Below are positions 43,901 to 58,900 of a stretch of 64,000 nt of DNA, one piece after another. The DNA is taken from contig JAJLRJ010000009.1 of the NCBI GenBank assembly GCA_024195265.1, positions 7,351,997 through 7,415,996 on the forward strand. Reading direction: 5' to 3'. Positions within the stretch are counted from its first letter, which is position 1, and the number at the start of each line of letters is the position of its first letter. Both the position numbers and the translations under genes were made by a program. Under the pieces are notes generated by a model, which was not told where the DNA came from, did no database searches, and saw only the letters and a list, made by a program, of their open reading frames with translations. The DNA comes from Dendrophyllia cribrosa (Eukaryota; Cnidaria; Anthozoa; Scleractinia; Dendrophylliidae).

Positions 43901-46900
43901 AAAAATGTTCCTGCCTTTTTAAGTGACTTATTTACCCATCAAAATAATTCTTAAAACACCTTTTTCAGATTATCGAAAAAAAAAATGGTAGTGAAATTTC
44001 ACTTCATGTGCACTTTACTTTCTAGGTGGCAAGAAATCAAGCGACAAAAGTGGTGTTTTGACGAATCTTTGGCAATTATTTCAAAGTTGTTATGACTGGG
44101 TTAAACGAGCGTAGGTCAGTTCAAAACAAGGACTAGAAACTACCACTCACCTGTCCTCGGTCCCAGTCCTTTTCCCGTCCCAACACGTCAATGACGTCTT
44201 CAATACCCCGGATAGGGAGGTCACGCAACTCTTCCTTAGCGATACCCAGTGCAATATGACCAAGCTTCCTCATGTTCAAAAATCCCCAGTTTGGAGAATC
44301 CGTTTCATCTATTTCAGTTAAATTGAAGTCTCCCCACTTTGATCGGACCTTTTTAGCCAGAGTAAGCACCTGAGAAAAACATGTAATAACAGGAGTCAGC
44401 AAGAAGAACGTAACGCCTTCAGAACGCCTGCTAATTTTTAGCAAAAACTAGGCAAATGGGTAAAGGGAAGGATTAATCACCGTGTCGATTGTTAAAAATT
44501 TAACATACTATGTAAAGAAATAACTTATTAATTTGATAGGAATGACTAAATATAGGTAAATCAACACTTGACTACCGCATTGCAGACCATTTTCATTCAT
44601 TTTTCGGGTTTCTTTTTTTCAGTTCCGAAGGCGTTTATTTATTGACAAATTTTCCAAATCCACGAAGCGCAAAATATTTCCTTTAGTAGGGAAATACTAC
44701 AAAAAAATGCCAGAGAGTCTACTCCTTTATACGGACACCAAAGGGACAGACCCCAAAAGTGCATTATAGAGGCAGGGATTGTATGAATTTTGGTATCTTC
44801 GGGACAACTGAACTGTTCCTAAGGGAAATGGTCAAAACTACAGTACTCAGACAGGACCCACCATTTTACAAAAAGAGTGCTGGTCTATTTCTGTACCTCC
44901 TCTCCCCTACCTATAAAGATGGCGTCTTGTTAAATCTCACTTTTTTAATTTAGCTTTTAAATAAAACTTTTACTCATGTCTTATCTTTTAACTAGGTTCC
45001 TTAACTTGGCAATTGTTGGCTTAATTGTGTACAGTTTGTAGGTTTTAATAGTTTTTCACGTTTTTAGTTACCTTTAACATAATTTTACATTAACAATATT
45101 GTTAAGCGCAACTGAATATATCCATATAGAGGTTTGCGCCATACAAATGTAAATAGGACAATCACATGACTTTTGGAGGGCATATAGTTTATTTGTGGCC
45201 CGAGTAGCATCATTTGCGCCCGAGCGGAGCGAGGGTGCAAATGATGCTACGAGGGTCACAAATAAACTATATGCCCGACAAAAGTCATGTGATTATCATT
45301 ATTATCAATACACAAGGCCAAATCGTACAAATTCATTTCATAAGAAAAAAATGTTTAACAGAAACAGGGCCGTAAATGCGTTTGCAGCCTGTCAAATTCA
45401 ATATCGCCCGCCACTCACGCGTGTTTTCTCGAAGGTAGTTTCTTATTTGGCCGCGTATATTGATAATAATTATTATTATGATCATTATTGTTGGTATAGC
45501 CCCCACTCTATCAGGAGCAGAAACTAAGAAAAGGATTCAAACCTTTCTGTGCTGTTTCCTAGCAACGTAAGCTTCATGTACACAAAATATTTAAGTCTCA
45601 TCTCAGATTGTTACGCCAAAAAATTTTGTCCCCCCCCCCCCCCACCTATACGCAAGGTGAGTTCCCTTCAAGTATACTTGTTATGACCACTTCCCTAATG
45701 AAGAGGTGTTCATATTATGGACGTGTCCGTGAGGAGAGGTTCGACCGCCTGTACGTTCTTCAGTTGAATGCTTTTTTTAGATCAGTTTCAAGATATTAAA
45801 AAATGGCTTTACTAATGCCCTGTAGACCAATGTATAAATTAGAATTTAAAATTAATATATACAGTAGATGAGCAACAAAATAGGTCGCCAGAAACCCGGG
45901 GTGCTCTTGCGTCGGTATTGCCTGTTGGTTGGTGTTTCGAATATAATTTTCTGTCTTCCATCCCTAAATAAATGTTAACACTGTACCTGTGTTTTATCCC
46001 AGGGAATCAGGCCAAGTTTATCCAAGTTATTAATGACATTATCCACATTTTCGGCATCAATTTCCCCGCGGCTCAAGGCCATAGCAAACTCACCAAGCTG
46101 TGCGATGTTTTTGCCGATTATCGGATTTTCCTCATACTGCAATGAAACAATTCAGCGTTATAGATCCACGAATCTGGTATGGACACTACGTTATCATGGA
46201 GCAGAGACGACTGGCAAGCCATCTGCCCCCATGCACAAAAGGACCGGGCAGTAAAGCACCTACACTCAGGCCCACCTGAGGGCGCCTCAGTAGTAATAGT
46301 TGTAGTATGTTATTGCAAATTATCGCTATTGAGATCACAGGTGAAACTTGCCCATTTATAAAATGATACAGCAAAATCTTGGACGTTTCCAAGCCAGTCT
46401 GCTAAAACTTTAAGGAGATATCAAGGAATAGTACATAGGATCTTCTTACATGTCTTGCACATGCAACACGTTTGCAGTGCATACTCTCTACCACAGGCAC
46501 CATACTCCCGAGGCAAAATTTACTGATTGTGGATGGTTAACCAATTTGACGATCGAGGTAACCTTCCGACTTAAATTTTGAGTTTCCTTTCGACTTACAT
46601 GACACTTTAATACATTACACAGTGACAGCCATTTTTCTAGATGCTGATTTTGTAACTTATAGCTTGTATTACCTCTTTAATGAACTGTCGCATAATAGGC
46701 ATAGCGATATCTTTAGTAATCTTCATCTCTGGATAAGCAGCAAAGATAGCCATTTGAGCCATCTTTCCGATATCCGAAGACAAGAAACCGTCAATTGCTT
46801 TAGCAAGCGCCACCAAATCTTCCTTTTTCAGCTGGGATAGCTGAAAATTAAAAAGACACTATAAGTTTTTCCAATGCAGATAACATAAAGTTTATCATTT

Positions 46901-49900
46901 GAGCACTATTTATATGTATTAGGCTTGAACAAACATGCCTTACCAGGTGTGCTGATTTGGGCGATTTGAAACAATTCTCCTCTATGCACGGAAACAGGGG
47001 CACGATAAACAGTGAAATCTCTTTGGCCAAATTACCGCACAATAAGTCAAGCAAGTGACAAGTTTCAAAGAGAGAAAATCGCAAAAGTTGGAAGTCGAAG
47101 GAGAAAGTATATTATATACATACATGTACAGTACATTGTAAACTGAAGTGTGTGGTAGAATGGATTGAGTTGAATAAAAAGAAAGAAGCGAATACATTAA
47201 ATAAACTTAAGGTAAGACACTTTTATTCATAAACGGTTTGCCTTGAATACACCCCCATTATTTTCACTGTTTCTCGACCATAACTGCAATCACAAGTCAA
47301 GAGTCAGTAAGAGAGCTGGCGAAATTCACCATCTATACATTCTATTTCAAGATATATTTTAAGCGAGTTTTACACTAATACCTACTTTCTTTGACAATCA
47401 CTTACATCGACAGACTTTTTCAGTTTTTCCACGATTTCCTGAGCCTGGAAAAAAGAAAAACAAGATGCCAAGTTTGTAAGTATCTAAGAAATCTAATGTC
47501 CAGTATAGACAAAACCTCCAGCTATAACCTGTATATAACAATTCTTATTATTTAGTCAGAATGTGGCATATGATAGGTACTGTAGTAAACTTCCACCTAC
47601 TCATTATGACTCGTTATTCGGTCCTCACAATACAGCAACTTCATTTGTATTTAATTTATGAATAGTAGAGCGCTGTTCATGTCTGTTAAATTGTCACCAC
47701 AGGCCTATCAAGTTTTTTTGAAGAATTGTAAACTTTACTTTCACGGGTTACCGGGAAAAGAAACATGAACCGATCAAATAATGACGTGCGTGATCGGTAT
47801 TGCTATAGGCATAAATGGGGCAACATTGGTCCATCATATCTCTTTACCGAGCATGGTGACCTATCTTTCTTATTGAATTTTTTGAAACAACTTATGGTAG
47901 GGAGCTGTTAGGGAAAATTTAAAAAAAATCGTTCGACAACTTTTATTTCTGAGGAATCACCTTAAGATCTCAGAGTCCCAGCGGCACAACTCACCCAAAC
48001 ATTTGCAGAGTACCCCCCACCGGATGCACAGCACATCACACCAATAGGATGGTAAGCCTGTGATACAACTCGTAACGCCAATCGTGGTAGTGCCTCTCAG
48101 ACAATTGCAATTTACATGACTGTAGAACATGTACATTTGCATGTACATGACAGCAAACAAGGCTCCTTACCTGATCAAGCTTTAAATCAACGTCCTTCAA
48201 AAACTGCAGCGAATCCTTGATGACCTGATCTCCAATCTGTTTAAGTTCAGATGGCAGAAGCCCAGCAACAAGATATCCAAGTTCCTTGATATTGTCCTTA
48301 GTCCACTTGTCAGGAGAACCAAGCAGTTCCTTTGCTTTTGCTGCTAACACCCGCAATTGTCCTTCACTCAGCTTCAGCTTGGCAACAATGCTTTTGATGG
48401 CCTGCATTTGAAAAAGAGCAGTTATAACTAAACCTTGCATTCCTAGAGTGACATGGAGGCACATATTGGACAGGTGGTCACATAGCCTCTGCAGTTGTGC
48501 TGTAATTTTAGGGTGCTTACCATTTCTCAAACCTGGCCAACCACACTGATCAGTTCATAACCAGAATGCACTTTTTTGAAGACCTGTTCCAACAAGTCCA
48601 TCAAGATAATGCAAACTTTCTACGAATTGACCAGTCTGGATAGGCAAACTTTTTTCCGATTGACCAGCCTGGCTGGCCAGTTCTGACAAATGGTAAGCGC
48701 CCTTAGACAATGTAGTTTATTCTGCATTCTCCCTCCATCCAGGTGTACATGTATAAAGGAGACCAGCAAACATTTGAGATAAACAAGTGTCCTATTCAAG
48801 GGTAGCTTGTAGAGGAGAATTATTTTGAGGGCAAACGAGTGCCAATTTAAACTGCCCATTCCGACATATGTCATCTGCAGCACAGTTCAAAGATCTCACT
48901 GGAGAATGCCACAGAACATCATACTATTTTAAAATTTTAAATAAGTTTTTCTAATACGTTCACACATCACATGTCAACATACAAGGTCTCCTAACTGCCC
49001 CAATACATGATTCCGTACAGCACTAATTGGGAGAAGCTGTTAAAATATTGAGAAATAAATATTGGGTCAGTGATGTTTCACTTAGTTCTTGTGACCTCCA
49101 ATCCACTGATAATACACTGTTGGTCAGTACAACTGTACACTGACTGATTACACTGTACATGTAGCAGGCAAAATCCCAGGCTGATCACTATTATCAATAA
49201 CTTAATTATTTAAGGTTAACCCACCTGGAACTGTTCTTTTGACAAAAATTTCAAGTCCTCCAAATTAAGATCTTTCAGTAATTTTCCAAGTTTCTGTAAC
49301 TGTGCTACACTCCAGCTTTTTATATCTTTCCACTGTTCCTTTAGCTTGGCAATGATGGCTTTGGCTTGAGGAAAGGAGAAATCATTCTTTACCAGTGCAT
49401 CAATGGCCTTAGTTACCTGTTGGAAATAAAACAATTTAGTACTTGGAAATCCAAGCCAAGCAGACTCTGATACTGATCAGACTGGGGGAGGTAGAGAGAA
49501 AGATGATAATAATAGATCATGGGTAGAACTTCTCTGTGGTATTAATTCTGTTAATTGTTTATCATTAAATATTTTATGCTTTTCAATGTAAGATGGTTCT
49601 AACTTTTTTGACTGTGGATAACATCTTATAGTGTGACCATTCAAATGAAAGCAATATTTAGCAGTACTTTCCTGTGGTGTACAGTGTTTATTATGCTCTA
49701 CAAGGTGGTTCTAACTTTTGAGTCTGTGGATGACATCATAATTAAGTGCAACTACACTGTATTAAAATGAAAGCTATTGATAGCAGCACTTTCCTGTTAT
49801 TTTGCTGTTACAATGCAAGGTGCTTCTACTTACAACATCAGATGCAAGCTTCAAGATGTCTCTTACAGGCAGTGCCTCCAAAAGATTGCACAGGCCTCCC

Positions 49901-52900
49901 AGCACTTTCTCATTCCACTTGTCCACACCTCCATAAGCCTGTTTAGCAGGGATCATTAGGGCGCTCTTCTGGTCTCGATCAAAGTTTGCCATGCAAATGT
50001 ATTGTACTCTGCATCAGTAAAATGTATGTAAAAAAGTAACATCAGTGTAAAGATAATTCTAAAGTAGTACATTTGTGTGCACTTCGAAAATAATATAACT
50101 ACTGCAAGTTCACTGGTGACATTAAGCTAATTCCTACAGCCCTCGATGCATTGCCCAAGGCATTTGATGTACTCTGGAATGATTTTGTATGACATCCAGG
50201 TTTGTGTTCACCAAGCTATTAGAGTTGGGTAAAATAAAATAGCATGAATGAACTGAAGTTCTTACCCCTGATCAAAAACATCTCCAGCCAATTCTGCCAG
50301 CCGACTTGCATCAAATCCTGCAAGTAACTGCTTCATGCTCTCCAATGCTTTGACAGGCCACTCACCAATACTGCTACCAAATTTACGATATGCAGCTTGG
50401 GTGAGGGCAGCCATCTGTTCATGGTCCCAGGTCTTGCTCTAAAATGATGTAAACATATGATTGTAAACAATTTTTTACTGTACATGTGTTTTATGTGATT
50501 CTAAACAAATAAATTAAAAGCAAAGTACTAATGAAATTTTAATGTTGCAGCTAAATCAACCATGCTTATATGGTGTGTACACTTGTACATGTACTGTAGC
50601 AGACGTACAGTGGCAGATCCAGGGGAAGCGCCCCCCCCTCCCCCCCCCCCCCCCCCCCCCCCCTCCCCATCTTGCCACTCTGCCACTCCACCTCCTGACA
50701 CCTCCTGTCTGGATCTCCTACTGGCTTATCAATAATAAAATACATGAAAAATTGCTCATTTCTGATTGGTTAAGAGCAGTGCAGTTTAAGTGTAACACAT
50801 GTACAAAACCATATACTGTAATGTGCAAAAAGTGTACACCAGCAGTGCAAATTACAATTTCTTTATAAAATTCTTGTAAATCTTATTCAAATTGTTCTTT
50901 CAAGATTTCATGTGCAACAAACATCTGAGTTTCTAGTATTATGGACTGATCTTCATTAGCCAATCAGTAAAATAAAGTATTAAAAATGCTTCAAATGCTC
51001 ATTTCTTGTCTGCAATAAGATGATGTCACTTCCTCTATGTAAATTTTTTCATGTATAATTATACAAGTGAGTACTGTACTTATGAGTGCTCACTTGTACA
51101 AATAAATCAGCACAAAATAAATAAACTTGAAACTGTATGGTTACCAAAATTGTTGATCAATGCAATGATTAATTACTATAAACAGAGTAGTTCATGAACA
51201 TTGTAAGTGCAGCTTCTGTTACAAGTTTTTAAATTTTAATATAATTGTCTTACAGCAAGTTTATCCACATTGGCAAAAAAAGAATCTAGGTTCATGTGTG
51301 TGATAAGCTTCTTTAAATTCTGTGATGTGAATGCTGTAAGACGATCAATGATTCCACTGAACTGACTGCTTGTCATGCCACTTAAACTACCCTGTGGACA
51401 AAAAAGAAACAATGTCATTTATTTGTTACAAATAATTAATATATAACTTACTCTATTTGAAAGATTCACATGATTGACATAATTGTTATTCACACATGAT
51501 GTATAGGAATTCCCAAGCCACAACATGATTTTATTAGATTTAAAAAAAAGGTCAGTGCAGTCTGACCGTGGTGTGATCATCTGGGTTAGTGTACATGTAG
51601 AACTTTCTGAGAAGAACTGATGTTTTTGTTGAGAACCTGAGCAGAATAGTCATCTTCGAAGAATTGTAAACTGTCAGTTGATGATATTGACAATTAAACA
51701 AAATGTTTTGCACGGATACAGTAGAGACTGGTTGAGTGTTAAGTTTTGGTCTTTTCTTTCTAATCATATTTCTGACTGATCAGTACATGTATGTTTGGTT
51801 AATTGACTATACTTGGTACCTGTGTACCTACTTGGTACCTGTGTCCTACATGTAGCTGTTTCACAGTCACCTAAAAATGGTTTTAGATGGGTTCTCATGA
51901 TCTCTTAGGCATTTGATGTAATTTGAAATCCTCGGGCTTGTCAGACATGTTATTACATCACCACCATGTGACGTACACTGTACCTGTAATGAAGATAGCA
52001 GGTCTTGTGGAATAGTCTTAAGCTCTTGAACGGTTGCTTTGACAAACTCCTTAGCATCTAACAACTTTTCCTTGAGACTGTTAGATAGCTTATCAAAGCT
52101 ACTCTTCATCCTGGATAAAAATAAATTATAATTATACAGTGGAACCTACATTGTACAAGTATATTTTGGGACACTTCCATTACGGATACAGCACTTCTCC
52201 TGGTTCAGGCCAGCAAAATGCTCATATACATGTAATCTTTGTAATATTATTATCATCTGTATTAAAGGGGAACTTCTCCTGGTCCCAATCAGGTGTCCTC
52301 TTAATGGGAGGTTATGTACCCAGGAACTACAGCAAGGGGGAAGGGGAGGGGGGGGAAGGGGAGGGGGGGAGGGGGGGAGGGGGGATGTTGCAAGACATTG
52401 AAGTTAAGATTCATTGCAAGTCTTATTAGGGACTTTAAGATACAGGAACGCGGACGCCGCCAGAGACGACCGGAAGTAATAATTAACTTTTGAAGTTCAC
52501 TGCGCATGACAAAAAGCCCAATTTGTCGCGTTCTTGCTTGTGACGGACGTGACACAAAGAAGTTTCGCGTTTCTGGTACAACGTGAGTATTTTTATGGTC
52601 TTTATGGGTTCTTTCGACCTTTCATTAACACAATTTGAGTTTTTCGAAACCTTGAACATTTCTTTTAGCAGTGTTGGTGAAAAAACTGAAGTTGGGCGCT
52701 TTTACTCTAAGTAAACAAGCATATCCAGCGAAGTTCAGAGGATATCGATGCCGTGCTCAAAGCCCAAGTGCGTGTATAAGTCTTAAGCTTACTTGTCACT
52801 CAAAAAATTCTTCAGCAATCATTTTCTTTGTTTTTGTTTTGTTTTTTTTGTATTTCTGCTTCATTTAAGAGTGTATTTTGAATTTGTTTGTATTTCGTGT

Positions 52901-55900
52901 AGAAATAAAACCAGCACACATGACAACATACAGAATATAATTGCACACGAGCGAAACGAAATGAATAAAGCTTATAAGCTTAGTTTTGCTTTAGGCTAAT
53001 ATTTTTGACATAGGAGGCCTTCTGCTCCCTCGCAAACCGTTCCTTGTTGACATGTGAAGATGGCAGGAATGTCAAGTGCATCTACTAGTTGGGAAATATA
53101 ACTTTTCCACCCTAAAGTTGGCTTTAATTTGCACTCGGCTTCATTCTTGTCCTGCAAATGAAATCTCGGATATTCATCGTAAGGAAAATCCAAATTGTTG
53201 GATGTGTTTTCTTCGTAAAGCAGTATGAACTCCACATCGGTGATAAAACCGCTTCGTGATGACTTGTAAGCAACGCTTCTCGAGTTTCTTTGAATGAAGC
53301 TATGACTGGAGGAAACTTCGCATTGTAGCTCGCAGACAACACATTCTTAACTTAGTTTTCCCGCCGCGAACACCGTACACTCGACCCAGGCCCTCTTCAA
53401 CCATGGCGTTCTTCAAGGCGTCCATGTTCCTGTATCTTAAAGACTTTCAAGGAGATCACTTCCATAACAATATTTTGAATTATGCTACATTAATGTACAC
53501 AATGTAACAATTTGAGTGGAGTCACTTATCCCTGAGTAAATGTAGAGAATTTTATACTCGATCATTTGATTTTGTACTATTATTAATTGATAAATCTAGA
53601 TATTACACCTGCTGCTGCAGAAACTATTATTAATTAGTACATACAATGTAAACAACAATGTACACTGTATTTAATTATACATGTATATTTTATATCATAA
53701 TAATAATGGACAGCAGTCCAAGTTCCAGCAAGATAAGAATTGCAAAAGAAAAAACTCCAGCTTAATTAATGTCTCTTGTGTTTACATCAGACAGCAAATC
53801 ATTACATCCCAAAGTTGTCCACTATGCATGACAAAGCTAGAGGTGACTTAAATCTACTATCAAAAGAATAACTGCAGCAACTTACTGTAAATATTCCCAG
53901 TGTATTAATGACCAATAAATTATAGTATTAACTTCCCAAAAAATTCTCATTTAAGTAACATTATTACCCTTGTTAGATTATAATAAAAATTATAAAACTT
54001 CACATTCATGATCTATAAAATATAAATAAGCAGCACTGTTCAAATGTTTGGAATAAAAGGTTATAAAAAAATGGCAGCCATAATACTAAACCAACACTGC
54101 ATGTGAAAGTATCAGCAACATACATGTTGTAACATTTTAAAACACAGAGCAAGACCACTGCAGAGGAAGTAGCCTTTCCAATAACATATCTGCCAACCCC
54201 CAGAGTACAGAAATCTGGAGACATATCTAGAAATCTTTGCATTGTAAGAATGTCATTTTCGACAATGTCTGAATACTCTCCGAAAATCACCAGAAGGAGA
54301 CGACAGAAGATTTGATGAAAAACTTGGAGTGACATGCAAAAGAAAGCCAGGAATTCCACGGAATTCCATGGAAAAATTCTGCGCTTTCCTGGCTTTTTTG
54401 CACGTATAGGGATTTTCCAGGAAAGCGCGGACCATCCTGGCTTTCCGCGTTTTCCAGGATCGCTCAGTTTCCTGTAAAGCGCGGAAAGCCAGGACAGTCC
54501 ACGCTTTCCTGGAAAATCCCTATGTGCAAAAAAGCCAGGAAAGCGCGTATCGGTGCTTTCCAGGAAACCAAGGAATCCTGGAAAGGGCACATAGGGAAAA
54601 GTGCACATAGGAAAAAGCCAGGAGAGCGCGGACCATCCTGGGACGAGGACTGGGACGAGTGGCTGACCATGGCGGTCATGGTGGAGTAAGCTCCGCGGAA
54701 CCCAAGGCCAAAATCAAGCAATTTTGTAAAATGCAGGAGGAAAAAGATCGTGCGTCTCGAAGGAAAAGAGACCAAGTAAGCAGTGGCTCAACAGACGAAA
54801 CTTCACCTATAATTCATGAAGCTAAAAGGTCAAATTTCAGTCTTGAAGATGGCAGTCCGAGCGAAACCCGCGCAGAAGGAAGAAGGCCTTCGGTGATTGA
54901 CATGTGGAAGATGCTATCCAGAATTGAGAAAAATACTCTAGAATTAATAGAAGACAACAAGAATTTAAAGGAAACTCTATCCTTAACTCAAACGAGAGTT
55001 CAAGAGCTCGAAACGAAGAACAAAAATCTAGAAACGCAAATAAGTGCGATGAATAGCAAGATAGCCAACTTAGAAAAGAACACTTCGGACAACGAGAGAA
55101 AAATAACAGAGCTCCTGGAAAGGCACGACGACCTTGAGCAATATATGAGAAAGTTCAATTTGGAAATTCACGGCCTGCCAGAACAAGAAGCAGAAGACCC
55201 CGCCGAATTGGTGTTAAATCTAGCAGAAATTATTGATGTCGACGTACAACCTGAAGACATAGACATTTGTCACCGGCTAAATAAAGGTAAAAATAAACCG
55301 AGACCAATTATTGTTAGATTTTCAAATTATGAAAGTAAGAGAACACTATATGGATCCCGTTTTGAACTAAGGAAACTCGACTTATCGACTCAATTAGGTA
55401 CAAAGAAAGTTTACATAAATGAAAACTTAACATCTCAACGGGTGCTGTTATTCAGCAAAGTTCGCCAGAAAATCAAAAATTCTACCGGTAAAGCCTGGAC
55501 AAATGATGGAAAAATGTTTGTTAAACCAAGCCCAACATCACCTGTAACTCGTATTACCTCCGAAGAGGAACTAAACGCTATCTTAGCTTAAAATTGTACT
55601 AGATTTTAGCTTACGCGTTTTTATTAATCAATTTATTATAGCGAAATATTATTTTGTATCCTGCTCCCGGTAACGCAGTATATCGTGCACGATTAGCAAT
55701 GCAAAAATTTAACTATTTACAATGGCCTTGGGACTCCGCACTTATTAGATTTAACTGTCGGTTTTTTTCCAGGAGAAGTTGATTACCTATTGTGTACCGT
55801 GTTTGTAATTAGTACCGAGTCTTGTGTTAGCTTGCATGTATTTTCTCTTCTCTTTGTTAAATTGTTGTGTTGTTAATGACCAACCTTTTAAAAGTAATAT

Positions 55901-58900
55901 CTTTAAATGTTAGGGGTTTACGCAATCAAGTCAAGAGAAGAGCTATCTTCTCATATTTAAAGAACCAAAAAGCCATCATATATTGTCTTCAGGAAACATT
56001 CTCAAAAGAGGAAGATGAGAAGATCTGGTCTGCGGAATGGGGAGGTCAAATGCTCTTTTCGCACGGCTCTGAACATTCTAAAGGTGTTTGCATTCTTTTA
56101 AAAGCAAATTCTGTACATTACACCCTATAGATGTTGATCAAAACAGGTAGACATATAATTGCAAAAATTAGAAAAGGTGATGAAGAATTATTTATTGTCA
56201 ATATTTACGCACCCAACAACCTTAAAGAACAGATGATGTTTATTCGAAATGTAAGCACAAATCTTGTATCTAAAACTGACATCACGAAACTAATTGCTGT
56301 AGGTGATTGGAATAGCACCCTGTCCTCCAGGGACAAACGTGGCGGTCTCGTGTGGAAAGAGACAAGTTATAGAAACTCGATTGTCGATCTCGTGAAAGAG
56401 CTAGATCTTGTTGACATATATCGAAAACTCCATCCAAATACCAGAGCTTTTACATATGAAACGAAAACCTCAACGATAAAATCAAGGATTGATTTTTTTC
56501 TTGTATCTAACACCATCGCTAGCAATGTAAATACAGCAGAGATCCGAACTTCGATTGCCCCCGATCATAAAGCAATTTTTTTGAGTCTTGAAGTTGGAGG
56601 TGAATTTAAGAGAGGCCCGGGATCCTGGAAGTTTAATAATCAGCTGCTAGAAGACAAGGACTATATAGATCTTATCAATTTATCTTATCCAGAGATTCTA
56701 AATAATACAAAGACGTAGAAAGTAAAAGACTCCTCTGGGAAATGATTAAAATGGAAATTCACTCTATAACTATTAGCTATGCCAAGAAAAAAAGAGCTCA
56801 GCTTAAGAACAAAGAAATAGAACTTCAGAATCAAATCCAAGAATTGGACTACAAACTATGCAATGATCAATGCCTCGATCAAAATATACTAAATGCATAT
56901 GAACTAGCTAAAGAAGAGTTGAAAAATTTATATGAATTAAAAGGTAAAGAAGCAATGTTCAGATCAAAGGCACGTTGGATTGAACAAGGGGAAAAACCCA
57001 CAAAGTATTTTTTTAATTTGGAAAAGAAAAACTATGAAAAGAAGATCGTTAGAGAACTTAAGGTCGAAAATGGCGAGACAGTAACCAACCTAAAGCATAT
57101 AAACGCCACAATCGAGACTCATTTTTCAGAATTTCTAAGCTCCAAGAAAGTGGAAGAAGAGGATGACTGGAACGCTAACTTTGATTTTTTTGTGGAAGGC
57201 CTAAAAATTCCACAGCTCACTAAAGAGGAACAAGAAGATATGGACGGCGATTTGACAACTGAAGAAATTAAAAGCGCACTAGTAAGAACAATTTCAGAAG
57301 AATAAAACGCCTGGCGATGATGGTTTCTCAGTTGAATTTTATGAATCTTTTTTAAATTTAATTGAGAAGAATATCCTGGACTGTTACAATGAGGCCTTTA
57401 ATGAGAACAAGCTCTCTATATCTCAAAGAAGAGGGATCATTTCTCTCATACCAAAAAGCGAGGAAAACTTGAATGAAATAACGAATTGGCGTCCGATAAC
57501 CCTCCTTAATGTCGATTATAAAATTCTCGCTAGGATGATTGCAATGCGTATAGAACCCTCCCTTCCATCATTGATCCATACGGACCAGACGGGCTTTATA
57601 AAAGGAAGGTACATCGGACAGAATGTAAGGCTTTTAAGCGATTTACTGAACTTTACTGATGAGAACCAGATTCCTAGGATCCTTCTATTTGTAGATTTCG
57701 AAAAAGCTTTTGATACGTTAGAATGGACTTTCATACAAAAGGTCTGTTAGAAGTGTATAACTTTGGTCCAAAGATTAGAAAATGGATCTCGATTCTGTAC
57801 AGTGATATTGTAAGCGGAGTGATGAATGCCGGCTACATGACAAATTACTTTAAAGTATCGAGGGGTGTACGGCAGGGATGTCCCCTCAGCCCCTTCCTTT
57901 TCATACTTTCAGTAGAAATCTTAGCGTTGAAAATTCGATATGAGTCCTCTTGTGAGGGCATAACTCTACCAAATTCCCAAGAAGCGAAACTAACGCAGTT
58001 CGCAGACGACACCACTTTCATTGCAAAAGATGTTGCATCTCTTAGAACTTTCCTGAACACGACAGCTAGTTTCGGTAAATTGTCCGGTTTGAAATTGAAT
58101 AAAACGAAGACAAAGGCAATGTGGATCGGCTCCCAAAAAAGAAGCAGAGATAAAATTTTAGACTTTAAATGTACAAAAGAGCCAATCAAAACACTTGGCA
58201 CTTTTTTATCATATGATGAAGATAAAAACAACGAGGAAAACTTTTTCAGGAAAATCCGCACAATGAAAACAAAATTGAACATTTGGCAAACGCGAGACCT
58301 TTCCCTTTACGGCCGAACACTACTGGCGAAGACGCTGGGTGCGTCACAATTGATATACACTTCATCAATGTTAGCCATCCCTGAAAGTGCAATTCAATGG
58401 TCACAAGCGGAACTGTTTGCTTTCTTGTGGAGAAATAAAAAAGATAAAATAAAGAGACAGGTAACCTTCCAAGCATTAGCAGACGGAGGTTTGAATTTTA
58501 TCAACTTTAGAACAATGACTAAATCATTACGATTAAGCTGGATTGGAAGGCTTCTTGACGACACTGATGCTGACTGGAAGGCTATTCCCAATTATTTTTT
58601 CAATAAGTATGGTGGACTAGCGTTCTTATTAAAATGTAATATTATGATGTTAAAAGTATTGATGCGAAACTCCCCCTATTTTACCGAGAATTGTTAGAAT
58701 TCTTTCAGCAAATTCTCAGCAAATATGATGAAGGAAATAAAAGTAAATTTATATTATGGAACAATAAGGAAATAACAATAGAAGAAAAGCCTCTTTTCTG
58801 GAAAACCTGGTTTGAACGGGGAATTTACTATGTGCAAGATCTCTTAAATGAAGAAGGAAAATTTTTATCAGTTCAAGACTTCAATGACAAGTTTAGACTC

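Noticed and set aside
46930..46990. Possible extra exon between exons 9 and 10 of the mesothelin-like gene (GTAAGG donor near 46942)
   Set aside because: The upstream acceptor lacks a pyrimidine tract, the translation is not helical, and exons 9 and 10 already join in phase 0.
52139..52429. 96-codon plus-strand frame with Gly/Glu-rich end
   Set aside because: The end is a translation of the (GGGGA)n tract, and the rest overlaps a MITE fragment.
57845..58282. 145-codon minus-strand frame
   Set aside because: It is the antisense shadow of the LINE reverse transcriptase.
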